This document shows positions 8,175 through 17,115 of a stretch of 64,000 bases of DNA, piece after piece. Under the pieces are notes generated by a model. That model did not search any database, was not told the DNA's origin, and saw only the letters and a list, made by a program, of their open reading frames with translations. Source of the DNA: Stenotrophomonas maltophilia (GTDB lineage: Bacteria > Pseudomonadota > Gammaproteobacteria > Xanthomonadales > Xanthomonadaceae); the NCBI GenBank assembly GCA_002364755.1, contig DEZI01000027.1, positions 100,030 through 164,029 of the forward strand, written 5' to 3'. The translations under genes were made by a program, and so were the position numbers. Position 1 is the first letter of the stretch; each line of letters starts with the position of its first letter.

Positions 8175-9446
8175 ATGGCCAAGATCGTTGTGACCGGCGG
8201 CGCTGCGCTGCACGGTGAAGTGAGCATCTCCGGCGCGAAGAACGCCGTCCTCCCCATCCTCTGCGCGACCCTGCTGGCCGATGCGCCGGTGGAGATCACC
8301 AACGTGCCGCACCTGCACGACGTGGTCACCACGGTGAAGCTGCTGGGCGAACTGGGGGCCAAGGTCACCATCGACCAGGGCACCCTGTCGCGCGGCAGCG
8401 CGATCGTCGTCGACCCGCGCTCGGTCAACCAGCACGTGGCACCGTATGAGCTGGTCAAGACCATGCGCGCGTCGATCCTGGTGCTGGGTCCGCTGCTGGC
8501 CCGCTTCGGCGCGGCCGAAGTGTCGCTGCCCGGTGGCTGCGCCATCGGTTCGCGCCCGGTCGACCAGCACATCAAGGGCCTGCAGGCGCTGGGTGCGGAC
8601 ATCGTGGTCGAGAACGGCTTCATCAAGGCCACTGCAAAGCGCCTGAAGGGTGGCCACTTCACCTTCGACATGGTCAGCGTTACCGGCACCGAGAACGTGC
8701 TGATGGCCGCCGTGCTGGCCGAGGGCACCACCATCCTCGACAACGCCGCGATGGAACCGGAAGTGACCGATCTGGCGCACTGCCTGATCGCACTGGGCGC
8801 GAAGATCGAAGGCCTGGGCACCGCCCGCCTGGTCATCGAAGGCGTCGAGCGCCTGTCCGGTGGCCGCCATGAAGTGCTGCCCGACCGCATCGAGACCGGC
8901 ACCTTCCTGGTGGCCGCCGCGATGACCGGCGGCAAGGTGACCGTGAACCGCGCGCGCCCCAACACCATGGACGCGGTGCTGTCCAAGCTGGTCGAGGCCG
9001 GTGCGACGATCGAGACCACCGAAGACAGCATCACCTTGGACATGCACGGCAAGCGTCCGAAGGCGGTCAACCTGACCACCGCACCGTACCCGGCGTTCCC
9101 GACCGACATGCAGGCGCAGTTCATGGCGCTCAACTGCGTGGCCGACGGCGTGGGCGTGATCAACGAAACGATCTTCGAGAACCGTTTCATGCACGTCAAC
9201 GAACTGCTGCGTCTGGGCGCGGACATCCAGGTGGAAGGCCACACGGCGATCGCCCGCGGCCACGAACGCCTGAGCGGTGCGCCGGTGATGGCGACCGATC
9301 TGCGCGCGTCGGCGTCGCTGATCCTGGCCGGCCTGATGGCCGACGGTGACACCACCATCGACCGCATCTACCACCTCGACCGTGGCTACGAGAACATCGA
9401 AGAGAAGCTGTCTTCGCTCGGTGCCACCATCCGGCGCGTGCCGTGA
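8175..9446 (+). CDS. murA: UDP-N-acetylglucosamine 1-carboxyvinyltransferase MurA
   Basis: MurA transfers enolpyruvate from PEP to UDP-GlcNAc, the first committed step of peptidoglycan synthesis and the fosfomycin target. The 423 aa length is normal. The catalytic cysteine is present in PGGCAIGSRPVDQH (about residue 122), so the enzyme should be fosfomycin-sensitive in principle. The N-terminal KNAVLPI motif and C-terminal IYHLDRGYE are intact. The stop codon overlaps the GTG of the next gene by 4 bp. Confidence 0.97.
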   Translation: MAKIVVTGGAALHGEVSISGAKNAVLPILCATLLADAPVEITNVPHLHDVVTTVKLLGELGAKVTIDQGTLSRGSAIVVDPRSVNQHVAPYELVKTMRASILVLGPLLARFGAAEVSLPGGCAIGSRPVDQHIKGLQALGADIVVENGFIKATAKRLKGGHFTFDMVSVTGTENVLMAAVLAEGTTILDNAAMEPEVTDLAHCLIALGAKIEGLGTARLVIEGVERLSGGRHEVLPDRIETGTFLVAAAMTGGKVTVNRARPNTMDAVLSKLVEAGATIETTEDSITLDMHGKRPKAVNLTTAPYPAFPTDMQAQFMALNCVADGVGVINETIFENRFMHVNELLRLGADIQVEGHTAIARGHERLSGAPVMATDLRASASLILAGLMADGDTTIDRIYHLDRGYENIEEKLSSLGATIRRVP

Positions 9447-9751
9447 TCCTGCGCGGCCGCTTCAGCCCCCGCCGCAAGGCGCTGCTGGCCCTGGTGCTGA
9501 TCGTGCTGGCGTGGCTGGGCTATGCCTGGTACGCCAACCTGGCCATCACCAAGGGCATCGAGCAGAAGGACATGGACTGGAATGGCGATGGCACGGTCAG
9601 CCGTGACGAGATCATCCAGTCGTTCTATGCCGTTGCGGTGAACGACAGCCAGGAAGGCAATCGCCATTGCCGCACCTTCGTCTGGCGCAGCAGCGGCCAG
9701 CAGATCCGGGTGGACTGCCGTACCGAGTTCATGCCGGCCGCGACCAGATAA
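9443..9751 (+). CDS. Small membrane-anchored EF-hand protein
   Basis: The 102 aa product has a basic N-terminus, one transmembrane helix at about 13-30 and one EF-hand loop at D45-W-N-G-D-G-T-V-S-R-D-E56. The liganding positions 1, 3, 5, 7, 9 and 12 are all suitable for calcium. Two cysteines follow (NRHCRTF and VDCRTE). Translation starts at GTG 9443, overlapping murA by 4 bp, so it is probably coupled to murA. The topology would place the EF-hand in the periplasm. No named family was recognised and the function is unknown. Confidence 0.75.
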   Translation: MILRGRFSPRRKALLALVLIVLAWLGYAWYANLAITKGIEQKDMDWNGDGTVSRDEIIQSFYAVAVNDSQEGNRHCRTFVWRSSGQQIRVDCRTEFMPAATR

Positions 9752-9755
9752 CAGG

Positions 9756-9825
9756 GTAGCGCCGGGCCATGCCCGGCGAGCGCGCAGCGCGGAAGCAGAA
9801 GCCGCCGGGCATGGCCCGGCGCTAC
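9756..9825. repeat. SMAG/REP dimer between convergent genes
   Basis: Two inverted copies of the palindrome GTAGCGCCGGGCCATGCCCG-GCG face each other at 9756-9778 and 9803-9825, joined by 24 nt. They fill the 88-bp gap between the convergent EF-hand gene and the DUF3108 gene. GTAG-headed palindromes of this type are known in S. maltophilia as SMAG elements. In this position the dimer can fold into strong hairpins on either transcript. Confidence 0.85.
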
Positions 9826-9839
9826 TGCGGCAGGGCGCG

Positions 9840-10529
9840 TCAGTTCAACGCCTTGATGGTCAGGTCCAGCGCGTCGCGGCCGCCTTCGCGCTGCAGGATG
9901 CGGGTCGGCACCGGGAACTCGGGCACGATCCAGGCGATCTGTTCCTTGTCGCCGTCCACGCGCGAGACCTTGGTGGCCTGGTAGCTCTTGCCGCCCACGG
10001 TCACCGCTTCCTTGCCCACGACCTTGTAGGTCATGTTCTTGATGCGGCCTTCGTCCACCATGCGGTAGGTCAGCGGCTTGCCGGCGGCCAGGTCGCGGGC
10101 GATCGCCAGGTTGATCAGCAGCGCATCCATGTCACCGGCCTTCAGCGCGACCGGGCCGGCACGGTCCGGCTTGATGTCGCCGGTCCAGGTGGCCTGGTTG
10201 CTGGTCCAGTTGTAGTTGGCCTGCACGTTGCGCTTCTTCACCAGCAGCGCCGAGCGGTCCTGGCTGCTCAGCGGGCGCAGCTGGCCGCGCACTTCCTCGA
10301 ACACGGTGCTCTGGCTGAGGTCGGCCAGCTGATTCTTCACCTGCAGGTTGTAGCGCCACTTGCCGGTGCCTTCGTTGGCCAGGGTCATGGTGCCGTTGGC
10401 CTGCATGCCCATGTAGCTGGCCAGGTAATCCGCCTTGAACGGCTGCAGGGCCATGGCCGGCAGGCTGGCCACCGACAGTGCGGCAGCAGCGATCCAGGTC
10501 AGGGGGCGGGTCAGGGTCATCATGCTCAT
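9840..10529 (-). CDS. DUF3108 domain-containing exported protein (second of a tandem pair)
   Basis: The 229 aa protein has a signal peptide (MSMMTLTRPLTWIAAAALS, cleavage near AMALQ) and a DUF3108 body ending in RILQREGGRDALDLTIKAL. DUF3108 proteins are periplasmic beta-rich proteins of unknown biochemical role. The gene overlaps the upstream paralogue by 4 bp (10526-10529). Shared stretches such as QSTVFEE, TWTGD/QWTGD and RILQRE show that the two arose by duplication. Confidence 0.85.
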   Translation of the reverse strand: MSMMTLTRPLTWIAAAALSVASLPAMALQPFKADYLASYMGMQANGTMTLANEGTGKWRYNLQVKNQLADLSQSTVFEEVRGQLRPLSSQDRSALLVKKRNVQANYNWTSNQATWTGDIKPDRAGPVALKAGDMDALLINLAIARDLAAGKPLTYRMVDEGRIKNMTYKVVGKEAVTVGGKSYQATKVSRVDGDKEQIAWIVPEFPVPTRILQREGGRDALDLTIKALN

Positions 10530-11338
10530 ACTCCTTGGTATTCGATCAGGCGCAGGTCGACACGGTCCTCGCCATCTTCGCGTTGCAGGATGCGCACCGG
10601 GGTGGGGACACCATTGGCGATCCAGAGAATGGTTTCGTTCCTGCCGCCGTTGGTGCGGTACACCTTCAGTGCGTTGTAGGACAGGTCGCCGACCTCGACG
10701 TTCTCGGTCTGTGCGGCGGCCTGATAATCGTGCTGGCGCACCTTGCCCAGTTCGACGTAGCGGTAGTGCATCACCGCGCCCGGGCGGGCATCGCGCATCA
10801 GCGACAGGTTCAGCAGCAGCGCGCTCTGGTCGCCGGGCTGCAGCGGGATCGGCTGGGCGCGGTCCTTCTTCACGTCGCCGGTCCACTGCGCGGTGCCGGC
10901 TTCCCAGTTGTAGGTGCCCACGGCCTTCTTGCCCAGGAACAGGCCCTTGCGCACGGTGCTCTGGCTCAACGGCGCGTAGACGCCATTGCGCTCCTCGAAC
11001 ACGGTGCTCTGCTCCAGGTTCAGGCCGAGCACGCTGGCGAAGCCGCGACGGCCGACCACCTGCATGTCCACCCGCCACTGGTTGCCGCCGGTGTGGCTGA
11101 CCTGCATGGTCGCATCGCCGGCTTCCTTGCCCTTGTAGAAGGCCTGGTAGGTGGCGCTGAACGGCTGCAGCGGCGGCGGCTCCCAGGCCATCGCCGGCAG
11201 CGCGGGCACGGCCGGTTCGGGCGGTGCCTGGACTACGGGCGCGGGCGTGGCCGGCGGCGGGGTCTGTGCCCACGCGGCGAAAGCGAGCACGGCGAACGGC
11301 AGCAGCAGGAATTTGCGCAACGGAGGCGTGTTCTTCAT
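10526..11338 (-). CDS. DUF3108 domain-containing exported protein (first of a tandem pair)
   Basis: The 270 aa protein has a signal peptide (hydrophobic residues 9-22, cleavage near AWAQT), a proline/alanine-rich linker (residues 26-60) absent from its downstream paralogue, and a DUF3108 domain (YQAFYKGKEAGDATMQV ... RILQREDGEDRVDLRL). The position beside purN-purM recurs in Xanthomonadaceae. No catalytic motif is visible; a periplasmic binding or envelope role is only a guess. Confidence 0.83.
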   Translation of the reverse strand: MKNTPPLRKFLLLPFAVLAFAAWAQTPPPATPAPVVQAPPEPAVPALPAMAWEPPPLQPFSATYQAFYKGKEAGDATMQVSHTGGNQWRVDMQVVGRRGFASVLGLNLEQSTVFEERNGVYAPLSQSTVRKGLFLGKKAVGTYNWEAGTAQWTGDVKKDRAQPIPLQPGDQSALLLNLSLMRDARPGAVMHYRYVELGKVRQHDYQAAAQTENVEVGDLSYNALKVYRTNGGRNETILWIANGVPTPVRILQREDGEDRVDLRLIEYQGV

Positions 11339-11373
11339 GGCGGGCAGGAACCGCAGGAGGAGGCAGGATGCCA

Positions 11374-11392
11374 GCCCCGCAGTCAGCGGGGC
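11374..11392. terminator. GC-rich hairpin between purN and DUF3108 genes
   Basis: A 7-bp stem GCCCCGC/GCGGGGC with loop AGTCA lies in the 67-bp gap 3' of purN. It has no T-tract, so intrinsic termination is uncertain; it could instead protect the purN mRNA end. Confidence 0.35.
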
Positions 11393-11405
11393 GTGTGCAC
11401 GGGCG

Positions 11406-12059
11406 TTACCGGTTCAGGTTTCCGGCGGAATCTAGAGCCAACGGGTTAAACAGGGGGTGACCGTCGAGTGTCGGCTGACCCTCCCGTTCAGTCAGACGGC
11501 CGCCGCACAGCAGCTGCAGGGTGGCGATCAGCAGCGGGTGTTCGACTGCCAGCACCCGGTTCGCGAGGCTGTCCGCGTCATCGCCGGCCAGCACCGGCAC
11601 GCGCACCTGGGCCAGCACGGTGCCGGCATCCAGCTCCGGCACCACCAGGTGCACGCTGGCGCCGTGCTCGGCATCGCCGGCTTCCAGGGCGCGGGCGTGG
11701 GTGTGCAGGCCCTTGTGAAGCGGCAGCAGCGACGGATGGATGTTGACCAGGCGGCCGTTGAAGCGCTGCACGAAGTTGGCGCCGAGGATGCGCATGTAGC
11801 CCGCGCAGACGATCCAGTCCGGGGCCGCGGCCTGCACAGCATCGCCGAGCGCCTGCTCGTACGCGGCGCGGTCGCTGAAGGTCTTCGGCGCGTGAGCCCA
11901 GCGCTGGCCGGGCCCGACGCGCTGCAGGGCGGCGGCGTCGGGGCGGTCGGAGAAGACCCCCACCACCTCGGCCGGCAGGCGGCCGGCGTTGATCGCATCA
12001 AGGATGGCCTGCAGGTTGCTGCCACGGCCGGAAGCCAGTACGGCGATGCGTGCGGTCAT
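11406..12059 (-). CDS. purN: Phosphoribosylglycinamide formyltransferase PurN
   Basis: PurN transfers a formyl group from 10-formyl-THF to glycinamide ribonucleotide in purine synthesis. The 217 aa protein begins with the phosphate-binding ASGRGSNLQAI and carries the catalytic Asn/His in NIHPSLLP, followed by HLVVPELDAG. It is transcribed with purM, which lies upstream with one membrane-protein gene between; the 12060-12078 gap is short. Confidence 0.95.
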   Translation of the reverse strand: MTARIAVLASGRGSNLQAILDAINAGRLPAEVVGVFSDRPDAAALQRVGPGQRWAHAPKTFSDRAAYEQALGDAVQAAAPDWIVCAGYMRILGANFVQRFNGRLVNIHPSLLPLHKGLHTHARALEAGDAEHGASVHLVVPELDAGTVLAQVRVPVLAGDDADSLANRVLAVEHPLLIATLQLLCGGRLTEREGQPTLDGHPLFNPLALDSAGNLNR

Positions 12060-12078
12060 GCGGCAGCCATCGGGTGTC

Positions 12079-12570
12079 TCAGAGCCGGGAAGGCGGGTTG
12101 GCTTCGAAGGCCGCCTTCACCTGCGGGCGCAGCAGCACCACCAGGGTGAACACGCCCAGCACGGTGCCGAACGGGGTGAACAGGCAGGCGATGGCAGCCA
12201 CCACCATGCACAGCAGGTGCCGGCGCCGCTGCTTCAGGCAGCGCCCGGCATAGGCGATGAAGCCCGCCAGGCCCAGCCCGAAGGACACCGCGCAGCCGCC
12301 CATGATGATGAACATCCAGCCCATGAACTGCTGCTCATGCAGCGGCGTGGCCTGGCCGTTGGAGTTCATCGGCAGGGCGCCGCTGAGCATGGCGATGCCC
12401 ATCACGATGTGCATGCAGAAGATCAGCCCGAACACGGCGGCCAGGCCGGCCACCACGTAATGGAAGATCGCCAGCAGGCGCAGGTGGTCGATGTCCTGTG
12501 CGGTCAGTTCGGGCGCAACCGGGGCCGGGGGCGGCACCGGTGCGGCGGACAACGGGGGCGTGGCGTCCAT
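12079..12570 (-). CDS. Polytopic membrane protein of unknown function between purM and purN
   Basis: The 163 aa product starts at MDATPPLSAAPVPPPAP, a proline-rich cytosolic tail. About four hydrophobic segments follow: FHYVVAGLAAVFGLIFCMHI, FMGWMFIIMGGCAVSFGLGL, LCMVVAAIACLFTPFGT and VLGVFTLVVLLRP. The C-terminus (VLGVFTLVVLLRPQVKAAF) resembles small tetraspan proteins of no known function. Its position suggests co-expression with purine genes, but no functional link can be read from the sequence. Confidence 0.75.
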   Translation of the reverse strand: MDATPPLSAAPVPPPAPVAPELTAQDIDHLRLLAIFHYVVAGLAAVFGLIFCMHIVMGIAMLSGALPMNSNGQATPLHEQQFMGWMFIIMGGCAVSFGLGLAGFIAYAGRCLKQRRRHLLCMVVAAIACLFTPFGTVLGVFTLVVLLRPQVKAAFEANPPSRL

Positions 12571-12590
12571 GCGGGCTCCTTGGCGGTCGA

Positions 12591-13649
12591 TCAGGCGATG
12601 CGGACGCGTTCGGCGCCGCTGGCGGTGACCACCTGGCCGATCGGCCAGTGGTCCAGGCCCTGCGCCTGCACGGCTTCGGACACCGCGGCGACCTGCTCCG
12701 GGGCGACGATCAGCACGAAGCCGATGCCGCAGTTGAAGGTGCGCCACATCTCGCTGTCGACCACGGCGCCTTCCTTCTGCAGCCACTGGAACACCGGCGG
12801 CAGCGGCCAGGCGGAGGCCTGGATGTCCAGGCCGAGGCCGTCGGGCACCACGCGGATGATGTTCTCGGTCAGGCCGCCACCGGTGATGTGGGCCATGCCG
12901 TGGATGGCCGCACCGTGCGACTTAAGCAGCGACAGGATCGGCTTGACGTACAGGCGGGTCGGCGCCATCAGCGCGTCGGCCAGCTTGACGCCGTCTTCCA
13001 GCTCCAGGTCGGCCGGCTGGCCGGCGCGGTCGTAGATGCGGCGCACCAGCGAGTAGCCGTTGGAGTGCGGGCCGGAGGAGGCGATGCCGATCAGCACGTC
13101 GCCGGCGGCCACGCTGGCGCCGTCCTTCAGTTCGCTCTTCTCGACCGCGGCGACGGTGAAGCCGGCCAGGTCGTACTCGCCCGGGGCATACATGTCGGGC
13201 ATTTCAGCGGTTTCGCCGCCGATCAGCGCGCAGCCGGCCTCGGTGCAGCCGTTGGCGATGCCGCCCACGACCGCCGCGGCGGTGTCGATGTCCAGCTTGC
13301 CGGTGGCGAAGTAGTCGAGGAAGAACAGCGGCTCGGCGCCCTGCACCAGCACGTCGTTGACGCACATGGCGACCAGGTCGATGCCGATCGTATCGTGGCG
13401 GTTCAGCTGGTGGGCCAGCTTCAGCTTGGTGCCCACGCCGTCGGTGCCCGACACCAGCACCGGCTCGCGGTACTTGTTGGACAGGTCGAACAGGGCGCCG
13501 AAGCCGCCCAGGCCGCCCATCACTTCCGGACGGAAGCTGCGCTTGACCAGGGGCTTGATCCGCTCGACCAGTTCGTTGCCGGCGTCGATGTCGACACCCG
13601 CGTCACGGTAGGTGAGGGGGGAGGGGGCGGAAGACGGGGTGTTGGTCAC
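12591..13649 (-). CDS. purM: Phosphoribosylformylglycinamidine cyclo-ligase PurM
   Basis: PurM makes aminoimidazole ribonucleotide from FGAM with ATP. A GTG start at 13649 gives 352 aa (VTNTPSSAPSPLTYRDAG), matching family length; the open frame continues upstream without family similarity. The diagnostic GVDIDAGNELVERIKP follows the start, and the ATP-binding VLVSGTDGVGTKLKLA and GGETAEMPD motifs are intact. The ribosome-binding site before this GTG is weak. The gene is divergent from the DUF2066 gene. Confidence 0.93.
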   Translation of the reverse strand: MTNTPSSAPSPLTYRDAGVDIDAGNELVERIKPLVKRSFRPEVMGGLGGFGALFDLSNKYREPVLVSGTDGVGTKLKLAHQLNRHDTIGIDLVAMCVNDVLVQGAEPLFFLDYFATGKLDIDTAAAVVGGIANGCTEAGCALIGGETAEMPDMYAPGEYDLAGFTVAAVEKSELKDGASVAAGDVLIGIASSGPHSNGYSLVRRIYDRAGQPADLELEDGVKLADALMAPTRLYVKPILSLLKSHGAAIHGMAHITGGGLTENIIRVVPDGLGLDIQASAWPLPPVFQWLQKEGAVVDSEMWRTFNCGIGFVLIVAPEQVAAVSEAVQAQGLDHWPIGQVVTASGAERVRIA

Positions 13650-13749
13650 GGGCGTCGGCGCTGGCAGGGGTTGAACGGACGATTTTAACAGGCCGCATTG
13701 GCGCAAAGTCCGTATTCGGGCAACAATTCCCCCCGGATACGTCGAGCCA

Positions 13750-14889
13750 ATGGATGTCCTGATGCGCCGCAGCCTTATTCCCGCCCTGCTCCTTGCGCTG
13801 TGCCTGCCGGTGGCCACGATGGCCCAGAGCGGCCTTCGCACCGAGGGAGATGTCGCCACCGCCAGTGGTGCCTACGAGGCCGAAGTGCCCGTCAACAGCC
13901 AGGCCGAGGCCGACCGTAACGGTGGCCTGGCCCGTGCCCTGAGCGTGGTCCTGGGCAAGTTGTCCGGCGACCGCAACGTGACCGCGCGCCCGGGCGTCGT
14001 GCAGGCCCTGCGCAACGCCAAGGATTACGTGGCCAGCTACGACTTCAAGCAGGACCAGAGCGTCGGCGCCAGTGGCGCGCCCAGCTACCGGACCCTGCTG
14101 GTCGCCCGCTTCCGCGAGGATGACGTCGATGCACTGGTCTCGGCCCTGGGCCTGCCGCTGTGGCCGCAGCCGCGGCCGAAGCCGGTGGTCTGGCTGGCCG
14201 TGGACGACGGCAGCGGCCCGCGCCTGGTCAGCGTGCAGCAGGCCAATGCGGCACGCCCGCTGCTGAACCGCGCCATCGAGCGCGGCTACAAGCTGGGCCT
14301 GCCCAGCGGTGGTGCCGCCGAACAGGCGCTGGCCGGGGCCATCTGGCGCCAGGACAGCGCCGCGGTGTCCCGCGCTTCGTCGCGCTACTCGCCGCCGATG
14401 CAGCTGATCGGCAAGCTGTACCGCGCCAATGGCGGCTGGCAGGCGGACTGGGTGTTCGTCGACAACGGCCGCGAGCTGAACAAGTGGACCACCAAGGACG
14501 CCAACGCCATGCGCGCGATGGCCGCCGGTGCCGACGGCGCCGCCGATGCCCTGGTCAAGCGCTACGCCAAGGCGGGCGCGGCCACCGGTGCGGCCGGTAC
14601 CTACCGCGTGGTGGTGACCGGCATCAACAGCAGCGATGAGTACCTGCGCCTGGCCGCCGGCCTGCGCGAGGTGCCGGTGGTGCGCAACGTCACCCCGCTG
14701 CGGGCGACGGCCGATCACCTGGAGCTGAACCTGGAAATGACCACCGGCCTGGCCGGCTTCAACCGCATGCTGGGCGAAAACGGCGTGCTGGTGCCGTCGG
14801 CGACCCTGCCGGCCCTGCCAGCGCCGATCGATGACAGCACCGGCGCACCGCAGCCGGCCCCGGTGAGCAACGAGTACCGACTGCGATGA
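13750..14889 (+). CDS. DUF2066 domain-containing exported protein
   Basis: The 379 aa protein has a signal peptide (LIPALLLALCLPVATMAQS) followed by the DUF2066 domain (AEADRNGGLARALSVVLGKLSG). This family is conserved in Xanthomonadaceae and Pseudomonas next to a permease and hda. The stop codon overlaps the next gene by 4 bp. Its biochemical role is unknown. Confidence 0.85.
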   Translation: MDVLMRRSLIPALLLALCLPVATMAQSGLRTEGDVATASGAYEAEVPVNSQAEADRNGGLARALSVVLGKLSGDRNVTARPGVVQALRNAKDYVASYDFKQDQSVGASGAPSYRTLLVARFREDDVDALVSALGLPLWPQPRPKPVVWLAVDDGSGPRLVSVQQANAARPLLNRAIERGYKLGLPSGGAAEQALAGAIWRQDSAAVSRASSRYSPPMQLIGKLYRANGGWQADWVFVDNGRELNKWTTKDANAMRAMAAGADGAADALVKRYAKAGAATGAAGTYRVVVTGINSSDEYLRLAAGLREVPVVRNVTPLRATADHLELNLEMTTGLAGFNRMLGENGVLVPSATLPALPAPIDDSTGAPQPAPVSNEYRLR

Positions 14890-16058
14890 TCCTGTCGCCC
14901 GAGGCGGAAATCGCGCAGTTCCTGCGACGGCTCAAGTATGTGGCCGTCGCCCTGCTGATCGGCTGGGTGGTGTGGCTGCTGGCCCCCATCCTGACCCCGT
15001 TCGTGCTGGCCCTGGCGCTGGCCTGGCTGGGTGACCCGCTGGTCGACCGCATCGAGGCCACCGGCCGTTCGCGCAACACCGGCGTGGTGCTGGTGTTCGT
15101 GGCGATGGTGCTGGTGATCACCGCGCTGCTGCTGGTGCTGGTGCCAATGATCGAGCGCCAGATCTCCACCTTGATGGCCGCCGTGCCGCAGGCGCAGGCC
15201 TGGCTGATGCAGATCGGCATCCCGTGGTTCGAGCAGAAGACCGGCCTGGAGGTGATGCAGTGGATGGACCCCGACCGGCTGATCGAGTGGGTGCGCAGCC
15301 ACTGGCAGCAGGCCGGCGGCTTCGCCACCACCTTCATGGGCTACGTCTCGCGCTCGGGCTTCACCGTGGTGACCTGGATGGTCAACCTGGCGTTGCTGCC
15401 GATCCTGGCGTTCTACTTCCTGCGTGACTGGGACAAGCTGGTCGAGCGGGTGGCCTCAGTCATCCCGCGCAACCACATCGGCACGATCACCACCCTGGCG
15501 CGCGAATCCAACGAGGTGCTGGGCGCGTTCATCCGTGGCCAGTTCCTGGTGATGGTGGCGCTGGGCGTGATCTACGCTGCCGGCCTGTCACTGGTCGGCC
15601 TGAAGCTGGGCCTGTTGATCGGCCTGGTGGCCGGCCTGATCAGCTTCATCCCGTACCTGGGCGCGGCCACCGGCATCGTGATGGCGGTGGTGGCGGCGCT
15701 GGTGCAGGCGCAGGGCATCGACCTGAAGCTGCTGCTGCTGGTGGGCGTGGTGTTCACCGTGGGCCAGCTGCTGGAAAGCTACGTGCTGACCCCGCGCATC
15801 GTCGGCGACAAGATCGGCCTGCACCCGGTGGCGGTGATCTTCGCGGTGATGGCCGGTGGCCAGCTGTTCGGCTTCCTTGGCATGCTGCTGGCGCTGCCGG
15901 TGGCCGCGGTCAGCAACGTGCTGCTGCGCTATGCACACCAGCGCTACCGGCAGAGCGAGCTGTATGTCGGCGAAAAGCCGGCCATCGTGCTTGATGGCGT
16001 GATCGACGCACCCCATATCATCCTCGACCCCTACGAGCACGGCCCGGACCCGAAGTGA
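14886..16058 (+). CDS. AI-2E family transporter (PerM-like permease)
   Basis: The 390 aa polytopic protein has seven to eight hydrophobic segments, and the family signature PYLGAATGIVMAVVAAL is visible near residue 255. The family name comes from autoinducer-2 export claims for TqsA; substrates of most members are not established, and several are Na+/H+ antiporters. It overlaps the DUF2066 gene and hda by 4 bp each, forming a tight three-gene operon. Confidence 0.88.
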   Translation: MILSPEAEIAQFLRRLKYVAVALLIGWVVWLLAPILTPFVLALALAWLGDPLVDRIEATGRSRNTGVVLVFVAMVLVITALLLVLVPMIERQISTLMAAVPQAQAWLMQIGIPWFEQKTGLEVMQWMDPDRLIEWVRSHWQQAGGFATTFMGYVSRSGFTVVTWMVNLALLPILAFYFLRDWDKLVERVASVIPRNHIGTITTLARESNEVLGAFIRGQFLVMVALGVIYAAGLSLVGLKLGLLIGLVAGLISFIPYLGAATGIVMAVVAALVQAQGIDLKLLLLVGVVFTVGQLLESYVLTPRIVGDKIGLHPVAVIFAVMAGGQLFGFLGMLLALPVAAVSNVLLRYAHQRYRQSELYVGEKPAIVLDGVIDAPHIILDPYEHGPDPK

Positions 16059-16765
16059 TTGGTGTGCCGCAACTTCCGCTGGCCCTGCATTACCCGCGGG
16101 ACCAGCGCCTGGAGACCTTCATCGGCGCGCCGGACGGCGCGCTGGCGCAGCTGCGTGCGATCGCGGTGGGCGCCAGCCATGACTGGGTCTACCTGGAAGG
16201 TGCGGCGGGCACGGGCAAGACCCACCAGGCGCTGGCGATGTGTTCCAGCGCGCAGCAGGCCGGGCGCCTGCCGACCTACGTGCCGCTGGCCGGCGCGGTC
16301 GGCCGGGTGGCGGCGGCGCTGGACGGCCTGGAGCAGCGCGAGCTGGTGGCGCTGGACGGCCTGGATGCGGTGGCGGGCCACCGCGAGGACGAGATCGCAC
16401 TGTTCGACTTCCACAACCGCGCACGCGCGGCGGGGGTGACGGTGCTGTACACGGCGCAGCACGCGCCGGGCGAGCTGGGCCTGGTGCTGCCGGACCTGCG
16501 TTCGCGGCTGGGCCAGTGCGTGCGGGTGCTGCTGCAGCCGCTGGACGAGGAAGGGCGGGCGGCGGTGCTGCGCGAGCGCGCGCTGCGGCGCGGGCTGGCG
16601 ATAGACGAGGCGGCCATCGAGTGGCTGCTGTCGCACACCGGGCGCGAGCTGGGTGGACTGATCACGCTGCTGGACTGGCTGGACCGGGAGTCGCTGGCGG
16701 CAAAGCGGCGGATCACGGTGCCGTTCCTGCGGCAGGTGCTGGAAGAAGGCCGGCCCCGGTACTGA
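16055..16765 (+). CDS. hda: DnaA regulatory inactivator Hda
   Basis: Hda, with the beta clamp, stimulates ATP hydrolysis by DnaA and so limits re-initiation of replication. The 236 aa protein has a Walker A motif GAAGTGKTHQALA, a degenerate Walker B LVALDGLDAVAG, and a C-terminal AAA+ lid. The start is GTG 16055 inside the permease stop (GTGA). The N-terminus PQLPLALHYP supplies the clamp-binding QLPL motif. Replication-control genes rarely sit beside a permease elsewhere, but this order is common in the family. Confidence 0.92.
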   Translation: MIGVPQLPLALHYPRDQRLETFIGAPDGALAQLRAIAVGASHDWVYLEGAAGTGKTHQALAMCSSAQQAGRLPTYVPLAGAVGRVAAALDGLEQRELVALDGLDAVAGHREDEIALFDFHNRARAAGVTVLYTAQHAPGELGLVLPDLRSRLGQCVRVLLQPLDEEGRAAVLRERALRRGLAIDEAAIEWLLSHTGRELGGLITLLDWLDRESLAAKRRITVPFLRQVLEEGRPRY

Positions 16766-16781
16766 GGGTGGGGTTTTCTTT

Positions 16782-16963
16782 GCAGGGCTGCTGCCCTGCA
16801 CCCGCTGCAAGCCAGAGCAACGTCAACGTCAATATCAAGTGCTGGCTTCCTGGGGGAAGGCGGGGCGCTGTGGGCGTGCGGGGACGCCGTAAACCCATCC
16901 ATGGGGGCTTGGTCGCCGCATCCATGCGGCTCACACCCCGCAAGCCCACAGCGCCCCGCCTTC
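16782..16963 (+). repeat. Composite 3'-end palindromic element, copy R2
   Basis: Read in the hda direction, the unit starts 16 bp after the stop codon with hairpin GCAGGGC-TGCT-GCCCTGC, then ACCCGC, then AACGTCAACGTCAA (16819-16832), then a long palindrome. Its arms 16856-16883 and 16936-16963 pair at 27 of 28 positions. The core between them (16884-16935) contains the inner palindrome GCCGCAT-CC-ATGCGGC. Compared with R1 the first stem has changed C-G to A-T on both sides, which keeps the pairing. Confidence 0.8.
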
Positions 16964-17009
16964 GACAGATTTCTGCGATCTGCCGGGACTGCGTATTGCA
17001 CTGCTGTTG

Positions 17010-17033
17010 GTAGGTGTCGACCTTGGTCGACAC
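17010..17033 (+). repeat. SMAG palindrome
   Basis: GTAG head followed by GTGTCGACC-TT-GGTCGACAC, a 9-bp perfect stem. It lies alone between the two long palindromes. Confidence 0.75.
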
Positions 17034-17115
17034 AGACGAGCGAGCGCAGCGACGCGACCCGCTTTTGCTTTTCTTTTTTCTTTTCCGTGGCTGGACGCCC
17101 ACGGAAACTGTCAGA

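Noticed and set aside
7902..9374. Long open frame of about 490 codons on the minus strand
   Set aside because: It is antisense to murA, whose motifs are intact; high GC leaves the opposite strand open. The translated sequence is rich in His, Gln, Arg and Gly with no domain.
13650..13859. Upstream ATG extension of purM
   Set aside because: The extra 70 residues are Arg/Ser-rich and precede the family start; GTG 13649 fits the family length.
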